Assembly (NCBI RefSeq): GCF_014905175.1
Contig: NC_057789.1
Location: 23,928,555 to 23,992,554 of the forward strand
Origin: Aphidius gifuensis
Taxonomy: Eukaryota; Arthropoda; Insecta; Hymenoptera; Braconidae
Length of the DNA: 64,000 nt
Direction of reading: 5' to 3'
Within the stretch, counting starts at the first letter, position 1. Every line of letters begins with the position of its first letter. Positions 34,347-45,929 of this stretch are shown in pieces. The notes under the pieces were generated by a model. That model ran no database searches. It had not been told where the DNA came from and saw only the letters and a program-made list of their open reading frames with translations. The position numbers and the translations under genes were made by a program.

Positions 34347-35524
34347 TATACAATTTTAATTGTTATGGTACAGAGAGAAGACTTCTCTCTGTATGGTAAT
34401 TTGACCAAAATGTCCCTAGAGTTTTTCAAAATTTACTTGAACTTTATATTCAAAGAAAGCTCATGTTGATTAATAATTTTAAAAAAAAATATCTTGCATT
34501 AAAATTTTTTATAATTATCTCGGTAATGAATTTCTTAATTATCTCAAAAAAAATTTATATAAAGAATTGTTTTTTGTTTAAATAAAGGAGCTGTGCTTTT
34601 TTTTCTATTTTTGAAAATTAAAAAATTTTATTTAGTATTATACAACTGAGTTTTTTAAATTATTTATGTATCAATTACGTAATTGAAAAAAGTATTTAAT
34701 TATTTATTTGTCATACTTCATGCAACTGAAATATTTGATAAAGATTTACACATCAAAAAAATATGTTTTACTTTCAAGTAGAAGATTAAAACGTGGTTAA
34801 AAAAAGAGAAAGAGCTTTAAAAAACAAAAACGTTTTATATATACGGAGATAACTGTCGAGAATAATTGATATTTTTAACAGAAAAAATAAAAGAAATTAT
34901 ATTAATATGAAAAAATTTGCAACGTCGTTATGTTCACTGGTAAAATTGACTTTATTTTAACGAGTAACACGACTGGAACAGACAAGTTGATGCCAGAAAA
35001 TGAGAAAACGTATAATTCTCAATTAAAAAAAGTTTATAACCCTGAAGCCAAGCCCAAAAATATACGTGGGTAAATTTATACTGACCACATAAAAATGTTT
35101 GCATTGTTAACATTTGAAAATTTTTGTGACTATCTAACAATTTATAAAAGATAATAAAAATTATAATTTTTACTATTTTACATTAACCTCGTAATAGGAA
35201 AAAGCCACGAGGACAAAATACGATATTTATAATAATTATTTAAAAAAAAGATACAAGTCGTAGTGTTTATTGTATTTAATTTTTTAAACCATTTTTCAAC
35301 TAAATAAAAATATCAGAAGCTTTAACCAATGTCACTTATATTTTTTTATGTTTTTTTAATTGTTTTTTTATTCTCAAAATATAAAATAACACGTGGAATT
35401 AATACGATTCTTCTAACTTTATTACTTTACAAGATATGATCATTTTAAAAAAAACGTGTATGAATTCAATACTATAGGCTTCGCCTATGTAATAATATAT
35501 TTCATTATTTTTATATATCTTAAG

Positions 35525-35948
35525 CCCACCAAAGAGCCATTATTCAACACAAAAGAAGTATATTATGTTCTTGGCATTATGGCATCAGATAATTCACCAA
35601 CTGCTCTGTTTAAAAATGGACCATCAACTACTACCAGTTATAAAATTTAAATCGTTGATGAAAATGATTGTGATCCACCAATGTTAGAAAAGGTCATCAA
35701 CTGTTCGAATTTGTCAGATTGCTATTAAGGTATTTGATAAAGATGAAACTAGTAAAATTGAATACAAAATTATATCCAGGACAGATGATGAGCTATTTAG
35801 GATTGATGAATCAACAAGTGCTATTTGTATGAATAAAAATTTAGCAGATGATAATATTTTCGAAACATACAATTTAACTGATGATACATTTGATGGTAAA
35901 TTCCATGACTATAGTATTAATAACAATTCTATTCTAGTATTTAATTGA
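35525..35948 (+). pseudogene. Decayed cadherin-repeat fragment
   Basis: Translated pieces read like a cadherin ectodomain: VLGIMASDNSPTALFKNGPS, then, after an in-frame TAA at about 35648, IVDENDCDPPM. After a frame change come IAIKVFDKDE, FRIDESTSAI and FDGKFHDYS. The ASDNSP, DENDxxPP and FRIDxxTG-like motifs are typical calcium-binding cadherin repeat elements. Stops and a frame change make it a relic. A weak acceptor (CTTAAG) ends at 35524. Confidence 0.6.
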
Positions 35949-36186
35949 ACAATAATTTGTGTGATTGAAAAAACAAAATAAATGACATCAGGTTGTATTG
36001 TTGTCAACATATATTCATACAGACTTTATGTTCTTTATTGATAATAATCAATTATAAAAATACATCTAGCTTTTGTTGATAATGTTCTTGCAAATGTAAA
36101 AAAAAAAAAAAAAAAAGAAAAAAAAAGTATCAACAAAATATATTGAGTATATTTTAAAAGTGGTATATAAAAACTCATGGGTTAAC

Positions 36187-36340
36187 AGTTGTGAAGAAAG
36201 AGCATGTTCTCTTTTAAAAGACTTGAGTTTGTCTTCAGCCTTGGTGCTGATGAATTTAGCTTAGACATGATCCAAGTTGTCCTTTATCCAAGAGCTGCTA
36301 ATCATCATTTGCAAAATCGATGACTGCTTATTTGAATCTG
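36187..36340 (-). pseudogene. Decayed RpL27A 3' fragment
   Basis: Plus-strand words GAAAGAGCATGTTCT, GAGTTTGTCTTCAGCC, GATGAATTTAGCTTAGACA and CTTTATCCAAGAGCTGCTAAT align in order with the last exon of RpL27A (36789-36915). Many substitutions and gaps abolish the frame. It is older than the two intact copies. Confidence 0.75.
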
Positions 36341-36362
36341 AAACATTACGTATAAATATTAT

Positions 36363-37424
36363 AGCATTTTGTTTTTGATTAAAAATTACAATAAATTATA
36401 TAGTAAGTAAAAATCATTTGATGAACGTATATCAACAGAGTTTTTTGTGTTTGTACGCACGTTCTGACCGCCCGTTCGTTATAATCATGTAAATTTACAT
36501 AAATAAAATAAAAGTGTATTTTCACTTGAAAAATTATCATTGATAATAGTCGACTTATTGTTTATAATTTATAAGACAACATATTATTTATTTGTAAATG
36601 TTGTCAACATATAATCACCATATTATTCAAAAGATTTATTATTTAAATATGGAAACTGTGATGATCATATGTTTAAATAATAATTATCAAGACAATCAGT
36701 CAATTATCATCATCAATGATAATTTTTGTAATGGAAAAACAACTTGAAAAAAAAAAAGTTAATGAAATAAAAAATTACCAGCAAATTAAGCAGAAAGAAC
36801 ACATGCTCCTCCAACAGCCTTGATTTTGTCTTCAGCTTCTTTGCTGAAAAATTTAGCTTTGACAATAACTGGTTGTTTTGGAAGTCTTCCTTTACCCAAG
36901 AGTTTGTAATATCCAGCCTTGACAAGATCGATAACTGGTACTTTATCAGTTTTGGCATCTTTGTACTTGAGTCTTGTTTGTTCAGATACAAGTGTCCACA
37001 ATTTGTCCAAGTTTAATGCTGGGCACCATTTTGTGTTTTTACGTAAATGGTAATTTCTCATACCAAGTTTACCAAAGTATCCAGGATGGTACTTGTCAAA
37101 GTTGATTCTGTGATGGTGCATACCACCGGCATTACCACGACCACCGGGATGCTTTCTGTGTTTGCCTATTTAATCATAAAAAAAAACAAAAAGCATTAGC
37201 CTCATTCCATCTTTAATCAACATAAAATTAAATTGTCAAAGATATAAATTTTATTTCTCATTTATAAAACATAACCTCAAATTAATAAATCCCCCAAAAA
37301 ATGAGTTAAATTAAAAAATTTATAATTAATATAAAACTTACCAATACGTCCATGACCGTGACTGACGTGTCCACGAAGCTTCCTTGTCTTCTTCTTATGA
37401 GTAGACTGAAAATTAATAAAACAA
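36363..37424. repeat. RpL27A duplicated segment, left copy
   Basis: Nearly identical to about 60835-61906, including introns and 470 bp of 3' flank (for example TGTACGCACGTTCTGACCGC in both). Homology stops within intron 1, just upstream of exon 2. Confidence 0.9.
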
Positions 37425-37588
37425 CTAAATAAATATAAATTTATAATTAAAATATAATAATTGTATTTAACAATATTATTTTCATAATTAATATTTGTTA
37501 ATCGTATTGTAATTTTAAATAATGATTACATAGATACACTCGGATATAATATTTTAATATTTTTAGTTTACTCATGTTTACTCACCAT
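36786..37588 (-). CDS. RpL27A: 60S ribosomal protein L27A, copy 1
   Basis: uL15-family large-subunit protein. Exons: 37588-37586 (the ATG alone, then GTGAGT), 37405-37342 (STHKKKTRKLRGHVSHGHGR) and 37165-36786 (KHRKHPGGRGNAGG to CVLSA). Total 148 aa, normal length. It differs from the copy at 61268 by S for C in the last three residues (VLSA versus VLCA). The duplicated segment ends inside intron 1, so exon 1 and the promoter here are different from copy 2: an ATG-only exon in ATTCAACATG, 270 bp from the divergent PolD2 start. Intact and probably expressed, but from a non-ancestral promoter. Confidence 0.9.
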
Positions 37589-37858
37589 GTTGAATTTGTG
37601 TAATAAAATGCATAAAATGTGTTGGCAGTGCCACAAGCCCACAAAGCACCACGGAAAACCACGGAAAACCAAGCCTCATGTTAGATTATCATTATTATTC
37701 TTTTTTTTTTTCTCTCTTTCTCTAATCTGTCTTACCGACTGAAACAAATCAGCTGACGAATAATGAGATATAAAAAAATAAACATAAAAATAAAAACACA
37801 ATGAAAATTGACATACTTTAAAATCAAACATAATTTGTTTATTGATAAAATTAAAATA
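37589..37858. promoter_or_regulatory. Divergent RpL27A-1 / PolD2 promoter
   Basis: 270 bp between divergent start codons. It contains CCACGGAAAACCACGGAAAACC (direct repeat, about 37650) and a pyrimidine tract at 37700-37722. Confidence 0.5.
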
Positions 37859-39901
37859 ATGTCATTAACTAATGTTACTGAAAATATTGTGCAAGAAAGA
37901 AAATGTATTGAATTTGAAGATTTCAAAAGATTTAAATTATCAAAAGATAAAAAATATGATAAACAATACTCCAAAATTTACAATGCTCGATTGAAAGCAT
38001 TAAGAGATGTTTTGACAAAAAACGCTTTATCAAAATGGGGTAATAATACAATTTTTATAAATAAATACAAAAATACAGTATCCATAAATCACATAAACTC
38101 ATTGACTATTTAACTTGTATACATTTCCAGGTGATTACAAAATTTTGACAATAAAAAATTTAGCAGAATTAGTAGATCATCATGAATCAAGTATAATAAT
38201 CGGTACAATTTATAAACATCAATTATTAAAACCATCAATATTAAAAGAATACGCTGATGAAGCCCAAGTAAAATCTCAACCAGCTTCAAAATTTTTTTCT
38301 ACTGAAAAAGATAATCTATACATTGAGGATGAAGTTCAACGTGTTATGTTATCTGGTGGTCATGTTCATCCAATGGAAATAGTAACTGGTGTTGTTTGTG
38401 CTGTACTTGGTTATCAACTTGATGATGGAACATTTTGGGTATTAAAAAAAATCAACAACAATTAACTTCGAAATATATATTTGTTAATAAAAATATTTGC
38501 AATTACAGGTAGAAGATTATTGTTTACCTGGAATATGTCCAAAAAAAATATCAACAATAGATATTAAATCTCCAGTATCAACGTCTTCATCATCATCATT
38601 ATTTTCTGATAAATATTCAAGTAAAAAATTACTATTATTATCAGGACTTGATTTATATAATACACCTGATTCAATGCAATTTGAATTATTAACTGAATGG
38701 ATAACTGGAATTGCTGGTAATGATGATAGTCAAGAAAATTCAGGTTCAATTTGTCAAGTAATTTTTGCTGGTAAAAATAATACTTAATGAATTACTTTTT
38801 ATTTAACTTTAATTACAAAAATAAATATTATTTAAATAGGAAATAGTATGAGAGGAACAATTGAAACATTTGAACATACTGGATTTTCTGGACCAAAAAA
38901 TAAATACACTGCAGCAGCTAAAGATACAATACTTGCTGCAAATAGATTTGATGATATTGTCAATGAAATTGTACAAGCTTGTTGTGTATTGGTGATGCCT
39001 GGTGAATGTGATCCAACAAATTATTCTCTTCCACAACAGCCAATCCATCCAGCAATATTACCAAAATCATCAAAGTATTAGCTTAATTTATTTTTCGTTA
39101 TAAAAGTTAATTTAAAATCATTGAAAATATTTAATTATTTACATAGATATAAAACTTTAAATGTAACAACAAATCCTTGGATTGGTAAAATTGATGATAA
39201 AATTGTTGCTGGTTCAAGTGGACAAATTATTCGTGATATAATGAAAGTATCATCATTGTTTAATTTATCACCATTAGAATGGCTAGAAAAAACTTTAATT
39301 TGGCGTCATTTTCTGATCCATTTATGATTGAATGTCCAGATATTTATTTTGTTGGTAACATGGATAAGTATGATTCGAAATTAATAACTGGTATGTATTA
39401 TTATCATATATTCATATTCTTTCAATATAATAATATGTAAATTTAACAGCTCTATTAAAGTTTATAAATATAAATTTTATAATTTGAATGGCAATAAGTT
39501 TTCTTCATTCTTTTTTTATGTTAAAAAATTAAAGAAACTTTTCTCACACTTTTTTTAATAACTCATTTATTTATTTAAATTTGAATATGATAATAAATTA
39601 ATTTGGTTATTTTATAGGTAACGAAGGACAAAATATAAGACTCATAAGTATACCAAAATTTTCTGAAACACAACAAGCAGTTATTGTTGATTTAGAAACA
39701 CTAGAAACATCAACAATAACATTTGGATCATGTTGGAAAGGAAACAATGATTATGATGACATTGATGATGATAATCGTGATGATGATAAAAGTGACGATG
39801 ATGATGATGATGATGATCCAAATAAAACTGATAAATTTAATTTATACAGTAACAAAAGTATGAATTATGGAATTGACAGTGATAATGATGATTTAATGTG
39901 A
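37859..39901 (+). CDS. PolD2: DNA polymerase delta subunit 2, with a frame break
   Basis: Small (B) subunit of DNA polymerase delta. Exons: 37859-38039, 38131-38438, 38509-38770, 38840-39074, 39147-39390 and 39618-39901. Recognisable blocks are YKHQLLKPSILKEYADE, LSGGHVHPMEIVTGVVCAVL, EDYCLPGICPKK, LLLLSGLDLYN and VLVMPGECDPTNYSLPQQPI, then TNPW. Exon 5 reads LEWLEKTLIWRH to a stop at 39325-39327. The continuing SDPFMIECPDIYFVGN is in another frame, and about 15 conserved residues of the calcineurin-like region are missing between them. Exon length bookkeeping confirms a shift (244 nt where 3n+2 is needed). The C-terminus is Asp-rich. An in-frame ATG at 37808 is possible; the shorter start is preferred. 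Confidence 0.85.
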
Positions 39902-40664
39902 AAAATGTAACTTGAATTTTCTTAAATAATTAATTAGCTTTTTGTTTATTTATATATATTTATTTATTCATTTTTTCTTTGCTTTATTATTAATTTAATT
40001 TGTTAATAATTATTAATTTATCATTAAAATTATATGTTATTTATTTCTTAGTTATATTTATGATTCACAACATTTTATATATATTTATAAATATTGATAA
40101 ATAATAAATAAAATATTTTTATATTAATCACTATAAATTTGACATTTTTTATCTATTTTTTCTATTTTTTTTTCTCTACAGTTATTTTGAATAAGCGTTG
40201 GCATTTTTCTAGGCATTTAATTATTTTTTTTTTCCACTTAAATCATCTTTTAAATAAAAGCTGCAAATAATTTTTGTATTTGGGGTTTTTTTTTTTAAAT
40301 TTCATTACGTTAAATTTATCATTCAAAAAATATTTTTAAAAATTTATTTCATATATTTATCGTTTGTCCTAGCTCTCGATGATAATACTGAAAATCATTT
40401 TTTTTTTTGTTCCCTTTTTTATCTCATAAATCTATTTTCTTCTTTGGCACCTTTTTTTTTTTTTTTTTTTTCATGAATACATGCTACTGGCGGACAATAA
40501 AGCTGATAATTTTAAATTCAAATATATATTATTTTTAATGATATAAATATATTCGTTGATGAATTTTAAATTTCATAAAATTAACACTCTTTTTTTTACT
40601 AAATAATTTTACTTTCAGTCTCACCTTGAAAATTAAAAATAAACACATTATTTTAATAATTATT
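39902..40664. other. PolD2-dimmed intergenic
   Basis: T-rich runs with no gene seen. Confidence 0.5.
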
Positions 40665-41385
40665 TCAAATTAAATTGACATTTTTATCATTACAATAATT
40701 ATTAATTATTGGAGTTGTTGATCTTGATGAATTTGGTGTATTAATTAAACAATTATTATCATTTTTTTCGTTGTTTTTAATAATATTAATTTGTGTATCA
40801 GTTTTTTGATTATCATCATTTCTCATTGCACATATAACATCAGTCAATGCAACAATATAATTTTTAGCCAATGTCAATGTTTCAATTTTTGATAAACGAC
40901 GTTCTTTACTAACATGTGGTATAACTTCACGCAAACTCTGTAAATAAATAATAATAATAAAAAAAAAAAAAAAAACAATAAAAATGATTAGATTAAAATT
41001 CAATCAAAAAAATATCAATCAAGGACATGTGATTTTTTTTTTTTTAATCTTCGATTATATTACAATTACATTTTTATTATTGTTATCATTATTATTATTA
41101 TTTAATATTATTATTAATATTATTTACCTGAAATGCATTATTGAGACTGTGCATTCTCATACGTTCTCTTTCATTACTTTCAAGTCTCCTGAGAGTTTTT
41201 TCCCTTGGTGTACTAACTTTTGATGATGTTGTTGTTTTTTTAATTTTTTTTAAATTATGTCTTTCAATTTTTTTCGTTGTTTTACGTAAATTTTTACTAC
41301 TTGTATTTGTCTCATTAAATGACCATTTGTCATTTGAACAATCTTCATTAGTAACTTCTGATCTCATTTTTTTTATTTCTATCAA
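40665..41385 (-). CDS. dimm: bHLH transcription factor, dimmed/Mist1 type
   Basis: Class A/II bHLH activator; in Drosophila, Dimmed drives the neuroendocrine secretory programme (established). Exons 41385-41128 and 40937-40665 join in phase 0 inside the bHLH: RRLESNERERMRMHSLNNAF plus Q, then SLREVIPHVSKERRLSKIET and LTLAKNYIVAL. The basic region and both helices match the dimmed/BHLHA15 subfamily. Total 176 aa with a Lys/Ser/Thr-rich N-terminus and Asn-rich C-terminus. This is shorter than Drosophila Dimm, which has a long tail. A second in-frame Met at 41367 is an alternative start. Confidence 0.88.
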
Positions 41386-41589
41386 TATTTATAATTTTAA
41401 ACCTGATAAATAAAAATGATTAATTTCAAATGAAAAAAAAAATAAATAAAACACTAGTTTAATAATCATTAAATTACTTACCAATAAATAATTAATAAAT
41501 AATAAAATTACTTAAACAAAACAAAATAAAAAAAAAAAAAAAAAAAAATATTTTAAATATTATCAATAAAATATCTTGTTTATAAGTAT

Positions 41590-41720
41590 GACTTTGTGTT
41601 ACTTGGGAGTATAGATACTTGTTGAGCCACGTTAAAACGACGACTGACGTCGCGACGTCGGGGTGCGGTCGGCGCCGCCTACAACCCCTCTTATTCCTAC
41701 ACCGGATATTTCAAATACAC
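41590..41720. promoter_or_regulatory. GC-rich block upstream of dimmed
   Basis: The only clearly CpG-rich stretch nearby. It contains a perfect 14-bp palindrome GACGTCGCGACGTC (41646-41659) embedding two TGACGTC-like CRE/ATF half-sites. It is likely part of the dimmed promoter, 230-330 bp from the ATG. Confidence 0.5.
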
Positions 41721-42409
41721 CCTGGTGATGCGATTTAAGTTGAGTTATTGAGAGGGATGATATAAAATATATATTATATTTATGATATTTAAATTTATTT
41801 TATACAAAATAAAAAATAAATTATCATATTACGTATTTTGAATTTATAATCAATAAAAATAATAATTTATTATTTTTAATTAATAAAATTTATAATAATT
41901 AAATTAATTTAAATAATTAAATTAATTTAAATAATTTTTTTTTTGATAATTTTGTTAAATTAACCGGTAAAATTATCAGGCTACAGGTGGGCGTATGACG
42001 TAATTCACCCACGCGGAGGGTGGATTATTATATACATGCAATAATAATAATAATAAATATCCATTACCCAGTCTGCAATGGTGGTTTGTACAGCAGGGGA
42101 TTGGGGACCATGTAAAATCAAGGGCGATAGAAGAGGGAGAGACACGTTCTACATCCGTTGTCCTATCAAATCTATGCTTTTAATATTAAATAATAATAAT
42201 TATTTGTCATAAATTAAAATACAACAAGTAGTTTATTGTAAAAAATAAATAAATAAAACGTCAATAATGTTATTTTAAAATTTTTTTATATATATTATTC
42301 AAAATAAAATAATATTTATACAAATATTGATTAAAAATTCTTTTTTGCTTTCGTTATTTTAATTTGATATATAAAAAAAAAATGAAAATTTAATTTAATA
42401 AATAATTGA
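41721..42409. other. dimmed upstream / DPH1 3' flank
   Basis: AT-rich, except for a mixed-composition island at 41975-42170 containing GTGGGCGTATGACGTAATTC, a candidate distal regulatory block. No coding frame. Confidence 0.4.
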
Positions 42410-43828
42410 TTACTTGTCTTTACATTTACCACAACATGTGTCAGTTTGTTTTTCAAGATCAATGGGTTTGTGATTGGGTGTCCAGGGTCCAAGACTTGCT
42501 GACGCATAAAAATCCATTGGGTATGGTTTATCATGATCATATTTCGATACATTGAGTGCTACTGCACCCTCATATGGTGTTAAAAATGGCTTTTGAAATG
42601 CTGTACCCCAATCAATACTCAATCTTGGACAAGCAATCTATCATAAAATGAAAAAAAAAAAGCCATAAAAAATTAGATATATTTTATAATGTTTATAAAT
42701 TAATTTACTTGATGAAAAAATATTAATTTAATTACCTGTATAAATGCATCAATATGATCAAACATTGATATTTTATCAGGAAATATTTCTGATAATAATA
42801 TATTAACTGTTTTTTTACCAGCTAATTTAATTTTTTTTTCAAGTACTTTTAATACATTTGGATTACCTTGTCTACCAAGTGTACCAAGTACCAAGCCAAT
42901 TGTATTTGCATTTTTAGCATTTTCAATAGCATTTAATCTATTTATTTTCATGCTAACATGATCATAAAATTCTTCAGTTAATTTTTTTTCATATGGATCA
43001 TATCTGTAAGCTTGAAGTTTTGGATTTGCAATCATTGCTGCTTCAAGATGAAAACGTCCATCACCAAGATATACCAATGCATCAGCACAACGTATTACTG
43101 GTGATGTACATCCAAGTATCTAAATAAAAATAAATTATCATTATTTATAAATATCAATTAAAATTAAAACGTAATTTATGAAAAATAAAATTAATTACTT
43201 CTCCAGGACTTAGTGGTTTACTTTGTGGTATTGTAACTTCATAACCAGCATTTCTCATTTCTCTAGCAATTACTGGTAGTGTACCAGCAAATTGTATTGT
43301 ACTAACAAGTGCTATTTTAGTTAATATTGGTAATGTTACTTGTAGACAATCAATACAATGTGCTGTATCAATTTTAATGTCAACAAATATGTAAAGTACC
43401 CTTATACCATCAGTTTGATCAATTGGTATTAAACATGAATGTCCATAATGAATTAATAAATCAATATTCAATGCACGAGCTGTATAATCATCAACACAAC
43501 ATGCACCATATGTAACATCACCCATTATAACTGTTTCAGCATCAGTAAATTCTTCAATAATATCAGCAATTGTTGTTGCATATAGTAATAAACCTTCTGG
43601 CATTTGTAATGCAACTTGTTTTGCTTTTAATTCACGTATTCTCCATATTGTTTTGTGAATTTCAAAATTATAATTTATTGGTAATGCTGATGATGCTGCA
43701 TTTATCAATGGATCATTTAGTAATTCTTGTGGTATTTTTGTTATTCTTAATGGAGCTTTAAATATTTTTCTTACTGGTTGAGCTTTTACTACCATCACTC
43801 CATTTCCATTATTATCATCAATGCTCAT
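42410..43828 (-). CDS. Dph1: Diphthamide biosynthesis protein 1
   Basis: Subunit 1 of the radical-SAM-like Dph1-Dph2 complex, which transfers the 3-amino-3-carboxypropyl group to the eEF2 histidine, the first step of diphthamide synthesis. Exons 43828-43199, 43119-42736 and 42637-42410, all phase 0, 413 aa. The three Fe-S cysteines lie in the expected blocks: DVTYGACCVDD, ILGCTSP and ACPRLSIDWG. Also visible are LQMPEGLLLYA, YIFVDI, GRFHLEA and the conserved LTPYEGAVAL near the C-terminus. It ends in a Cys/Lys-rich TCCGKCKDK tail. Complete, and close to the usual length. Confidence 0.95.
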
Positions 43829-43858
43829 TTTGTATTTTATTAATTTATACCTATATAC

Positions 43859-44024
43859 TATTAAAAATTATTTTATGTTATGTTTATGTAATTATTTAAT
43901 TGTTTATATTTTAATAATTTTTATATTTATTTACCTCTTGTTGTTGTTATTGTTAATGTATTTTTATTTTTGTTTATTATAAATATATATTTATTTTTTG
44001 CATTTATTATTAACAATTAAGTAT

Positions 44025-44067
<43 letters not shown>

Positions 44068-44661
44068 CTGTCTGCTCTCATTTTTATTTTATTTTTTCTC
44101 TCCACGAGTGTCCACGAGTGAAATAAATAATCAATGGAGAGAGAAAAAAAAAATATATTGTGTGTAGTGCATTTGCTGTTACATAGATAGCACTATCAAT
44201 CATTTCTAATTTAACGCGGGTAAAATTGGTATCAAAAATGAAAATAAATAAATAATCATATTTTTAATTCTTAATTGGGAAAAATGATTTAAATAATATA
44301 TAGATGGATATCAACTATCAAGTACTAAAACTTGATAGAATTTCATGCAAATTTATGAATAATCAAGGAAAAAAATCAAGGCTCATCAAGCTCATAGCTC
44401 CAAACAACATTTTTATCAACAATAACAATGACATATTTTATTGAATAATATTTTATTATAAATGGCATTTATTAACAATTATTAATCAAGTGAATTGATT
44501 TTTGTAAATCAATTTATAACATTATTTAATATTAAAAATAATAAAAATTGATATTTACTATTATTAATTGTTCAACAACTGTTCCAATAATATTATTAAA
44601 TTTTCATCACAAGTAGCTTATTAGTTATTACTTGTTGATTACAAAAAATAAAATCATAGTT
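43859..44661. other. Intergenic with ATTT microsatellite
   Basis: AT-rich. Perfect (ATTT)n lies at 44023-44066; no gene seen. Confidence 0.6.
44023..44066 (+). repeat. (ATTT)n microsatellite
   Basis: About eleven uninterrupted ATTT units. Confidence 0.95.
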
Positions 44662-45184
44662 TTATTTATGTTTTATTGTTTGTGGTGATTGCCCAAAATA
44701 GAAGTTGTTGATAGTTATAGTACACTGGTGGAATTGAATCATGTATGGACTTTTTTTTTTGTTGGTTTGTGGTTTCTCTGGATCACTCTGTATCTGTAAA
44801 AAAATTTAAGTTGATAATCCATTGTCAGTTATTAAAAAATAAAATAGGTTAATGAATATAAAACTTACCATCATGAAAATGTTGAACCAGATAATGGCGC
44901 AAAGTACAAGTAGGGTCATGTCCCCTCCAAATGATGCAACCATGAAGTTTGTTTTCTCGGAATAATCGTACTTGTGAATCACATTTTCAGTCCTTCGAAA
45001 TCTTCCATATGATTTTTGGAATACTCTTGGGATCGGTTGTGCAAAATTTTTAACACCAACTAAAACAATTAATCAATTTATTATTATTTTAAAAAATTTA
45101 AAAATTAACCTAGACAATATTAATAAACTTACACTGTGCAATTCTAACAGATTTTAGTAATGGTTGTCGTAATAGGCCAAACAT
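44662..45184 (-). CDS. Small single-pass protein, probably mitochondrial
   Basis: Exons 45184-45133, 45059-44869 and 44793-44662 have consistent phases and give 124 aa. The N-terminus MFGLLRQPLLKSVRIAQ is basic and amphipathic, with no acidic residue, as in mitochondrial presequences. A central hydrophobic span follows GGDM (TLLVLCAIIWFNIFMM), with KYDYSEKTNFM before it. Size and layout resemble accessory subunits of respiratory complexes, but I cannot assign one. The last exon contains a 10-A run that decides its reading frame, so the C-terminal 30 residues are uncertain. Confidence 0.6.
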
Positions 45185-45189
45185 GTTGA

Positions 45190-45851
45190 CTAATATGTTG
45201 TTGACTGTTGTTGAGTGTTGACTGAAAGCTCTCCAAAAGCATCCAAAAGACTACAAGCATGCTAGTTTGCCATGCTTTGCAAGAACACTAGAGACCTCTC
45301 TATTTCAATATTAAAACTACCACAATAGAATGTTATTTTTAAATAAATTTTAATTTTAAACGTAAAGAATAATTAAAAAATTGTGTAGTTAAAAGTTAAA
45401 ATTAAATAGCAATGTGTTATATAAAAATCAATATATTTAATTTCCACGTGTCAAATGAATTTACACTTGTGTCTTCCATTAAAAACCTTCAACAACTTGT
45501 AACACGAATCTTATCATTTTTTACCTTCTTGATAAAAATCCTCGAGGTATAGCGAAATACCTCCAGCTACTTGACAATTGTTAGCATATTAAACTTTTTT
45601 TTCCATTAAAATACAAAGCTTTTAAGCAAATGTCCATGTTAAGTAAAATAAAATCTACCTAGACGAAAAGTCAAGGACAATTTGATCATTTAGGAATAGA
45701 ATAAAAAATCAGGGTGCGAATAGTCAAATTCTAAATTGAATATAACATATTTTTTTTAAATAAATCATTCAATAATAATATTAAATTTCTATAGCTACTA
45801 TGTGGTAATATTATAATATAAAAAAAAAATGCAAAAAATAATCTTTTGCTC
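45190..45851. other. Intergenic before tRNA
   Basis: AT-rich; nothing recognised. Confidence 0.5.
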
Positions 45852-45923
45852 AGGTTCTACCGAGATTTGAACTCGGATCGCTGGATTCAAAGTCCAGAGT
45901 GCTAACCATTACACCATAGAACC
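45852..45923 (-). tRNA. tRNA-Gln (TTG)
   Basis: A 72-nt cloverleaf on the minus strand. The acceptor stem GGTTCTA pairs with TAGAACC, the discriminator is T, the D arm is TGTAATGGTTAGCA, and the anticodon loop CTTTGAA gives TTG. The T arm is CGAGTTCAAATCTCG. A TTTTTT run follows about 20 nt downstream as a Pol III stop. It matches the insect tRNA-Gln consensus closely. Confidence 0.96.
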
Positions 45924-45929
45924 GGATAT

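Noticed and set aside
34930..35073. 47-codon frame starting MFTGKIDFILTSN
   Set aside because: No family match, splice signals or conservation; possibly a distant piece of the nearby cadherin relic, but unsupported.
37808..37858. Upstream in-frame ATG for PolD2
   Set aside because: Adds a Lys/Ile/Phe-rich stretch unlike the family N-terminus; the start at 37859 is simpler, though not excluded.
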